NCBI GenBank assembly: GCA_038528235.1
Contig: JBCBEX010000069.1
Coordinates: 1 to 23,591 of the forward strand
Reading direction: 5' to 3'
Length of the DNA stretch: 23,591 bases
DNA from: JBCBEX01 sp038528235
GTDB lineage: Bacteria > Bacteroidota > Rhodothermia > Rhodothermales > Rubricoccaceae
The translations under genes were made by a program, and so were the position numbers. Position 1 is the first letter of the stretch. Each line of letters starts with the position of its first letter. The notes under the pieces were generated by a model. The model was given only the letters and a program-made list of their open reading frames with translations, ran no database searches and was not told where the DNA came from. This document shows positions 23,248 to 23,591 of this stretch, piece after piece.

Positions 23248-23520
23248 TCATAGCACGCCAGTCTCCTGTGCTTCCACCAACAGCGGACCTGCCACGCCGT
23301 CGCCGCCGGCCGACACGGCCTCGGCCACGCGCTCGGTAAATCCTGCGAGCGTGGGCGCCTCGAAGAGCGCGCGCACGCCCACCGACACCCCGTAGAGCTC
23401 TCGCACCCGCGACAGCACCTGCATCGCCAAGAGCGAGTGCCCCCCCAACTCGAAGAACGACGCCGACCGGCTCGGCACCTCGCGCCCCAGCACCGCCTCC
23501 CACACCCCGGCCATCTCTGC
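23248..23520 (-). CDS. nonribosomal peptide synthetase, C-terminal carrier (PCP/T) domain only
   Basis: The last 90 residues of an NRPS. The carrier domain reads 'EMAGVWEAVLGREVPSRS', 'FFELGGHSLLAMQVLSRV' and 'GVRALFEAPTLAGFTERV'. The serine in GGHSL takes the phosphopantetheine arm, so this domain tethers the growing peptide. The protein ends about 25 residues after the domain, without a thioesterase, condensation or reductase domain; the chain must pass to another NRPS or be released by a separate enzyme. I end the annotation at 23520 because bases from there to the window edge are an inverted copy of 23384-23455. The frame stays open through that copy, but the residues stop resembling an NRPS. 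The sequence is much more GC-rich than the tailoring genes. Confidence 0.9.
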   Translation of the reverse strand, partial: AEMAGVWEAVLGREVPSRSASFFELGGHSLLAMQVLSRVRELYGVSVGVRALFEAPTLAGFTERVAEAVSAGGDGVAGPLLVEAQETGVL

Positions 23521-23591
23521 TTCGAGTTGGGGGGGCACTCGCTCTTGGCGATGCAGGTGCTGTCGCGGGTGCGAGAGCTCTACGGGGTGTC
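23384..23591. repeat. perfect 72-base inverted repeat at the window edge
   Basis: Bases 23520-23591 are the exact reverse complement of 23384-23455, with 64 bases (23456-23519) between. Both arms encode the carrier-domain core 'FELGGHSLLAMQVLSRVREL', one on each strand. The right arm stops at the window end. A break in mid-domain with no upstream carrier sequence on the plus strand suggests a fold-back assembly or amplification artefact at a contig end, or a repeat-mediated junction, rather than a second gene. Confidence 0.9.

Noticed and set aside
23520..23591. A second carrier domain on the plus strand at the window end
   Set aside because: It is the exact inverse of 23384-23455 and has no carrier-domain sequence before it on the plus strand, so it is better explained as a fold-back.

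Overview
The window looks like part of a plasmid (or plasmid-like replicon) from a high-GC member of the Bacteroidota, most likely a Rhodothermota relative (Salinibacter/Rubricoccus type). The pointers are an FtsX/MacB-type permease of the large Bacteroidota kind, a SUMF1-like lipoprotein with the 'QWD.SWR...NWDAAW.FVKF' style I associate with that phylum, several GTG/TTG starts, and few clear Shine-Dalgarno sequences. The taxonomic call is inference.

Layout. (1) 1-1060, minus: a two-gene unit of a small unrecognised protein and a SUMF1-like lipoprotein cut by the left edge. (2) 1682-2201: an iteron origin with eight copies of a 15-bp core, followed by an AT-rich stretch and the replication initiator gene (2202-3722). 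(3) 3925-5737: a plasmid partition locus, with a cluster of inverted/direct CACTAAAGCG-type sites, a Walker-type ParA and a small ribbon-helix-helix partner. (4) 5875-9597, plus: an Sfp-type phosphopantetheinyl transferase, a Fic AMP-transferase with a C-terminal winged helix, and a tyrosine recombinase, with long gene-poor gaps between them. (5) 9932-12289, plus: a membrane M28 metallopeptidase, convergent with the next block. (6) 12474-23591, minus: a nonribosomal-peptide (NRPS) block.

The NRPS block reads right to left: C-terminal carrier domain of an NRPS, a 430-residue protein that I think is a divergent member of the tryptophan-dioxygenase-type heme superfamily, a translationally coupled Rieske ferredoxin, a cyclic-peptide-export ABC transporter, a c-type cytochrome lipoprotein, an MbtH-like protein, a 112-residue small protein, a type II thioesterase, an FtsX-type permease, a two-part protein with a degenerate methyltransferase-like front and a GT2-like back, and a GT4 glycosyltransferase. 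The inferred picture is a plasmid-borne pathway for an oxidised and possibly glycosylated peptide. Carrier activation would come from the PPTase at 5875, adenylation help from MbtH, editing from the thioesterase, export from the ABC transporter, and oxidation from the heme-like protein with its Rieske partner.

Both window ends fall in very GC-rich, repeat-prone sequence. The last 72 bases are an exact inverted copy of 23384-23455, within the carrier-domain gene, which suggests the end of an assembly contig. The most interesting content is the coupled oxygenase-like/Rieske pair (21521-23217).
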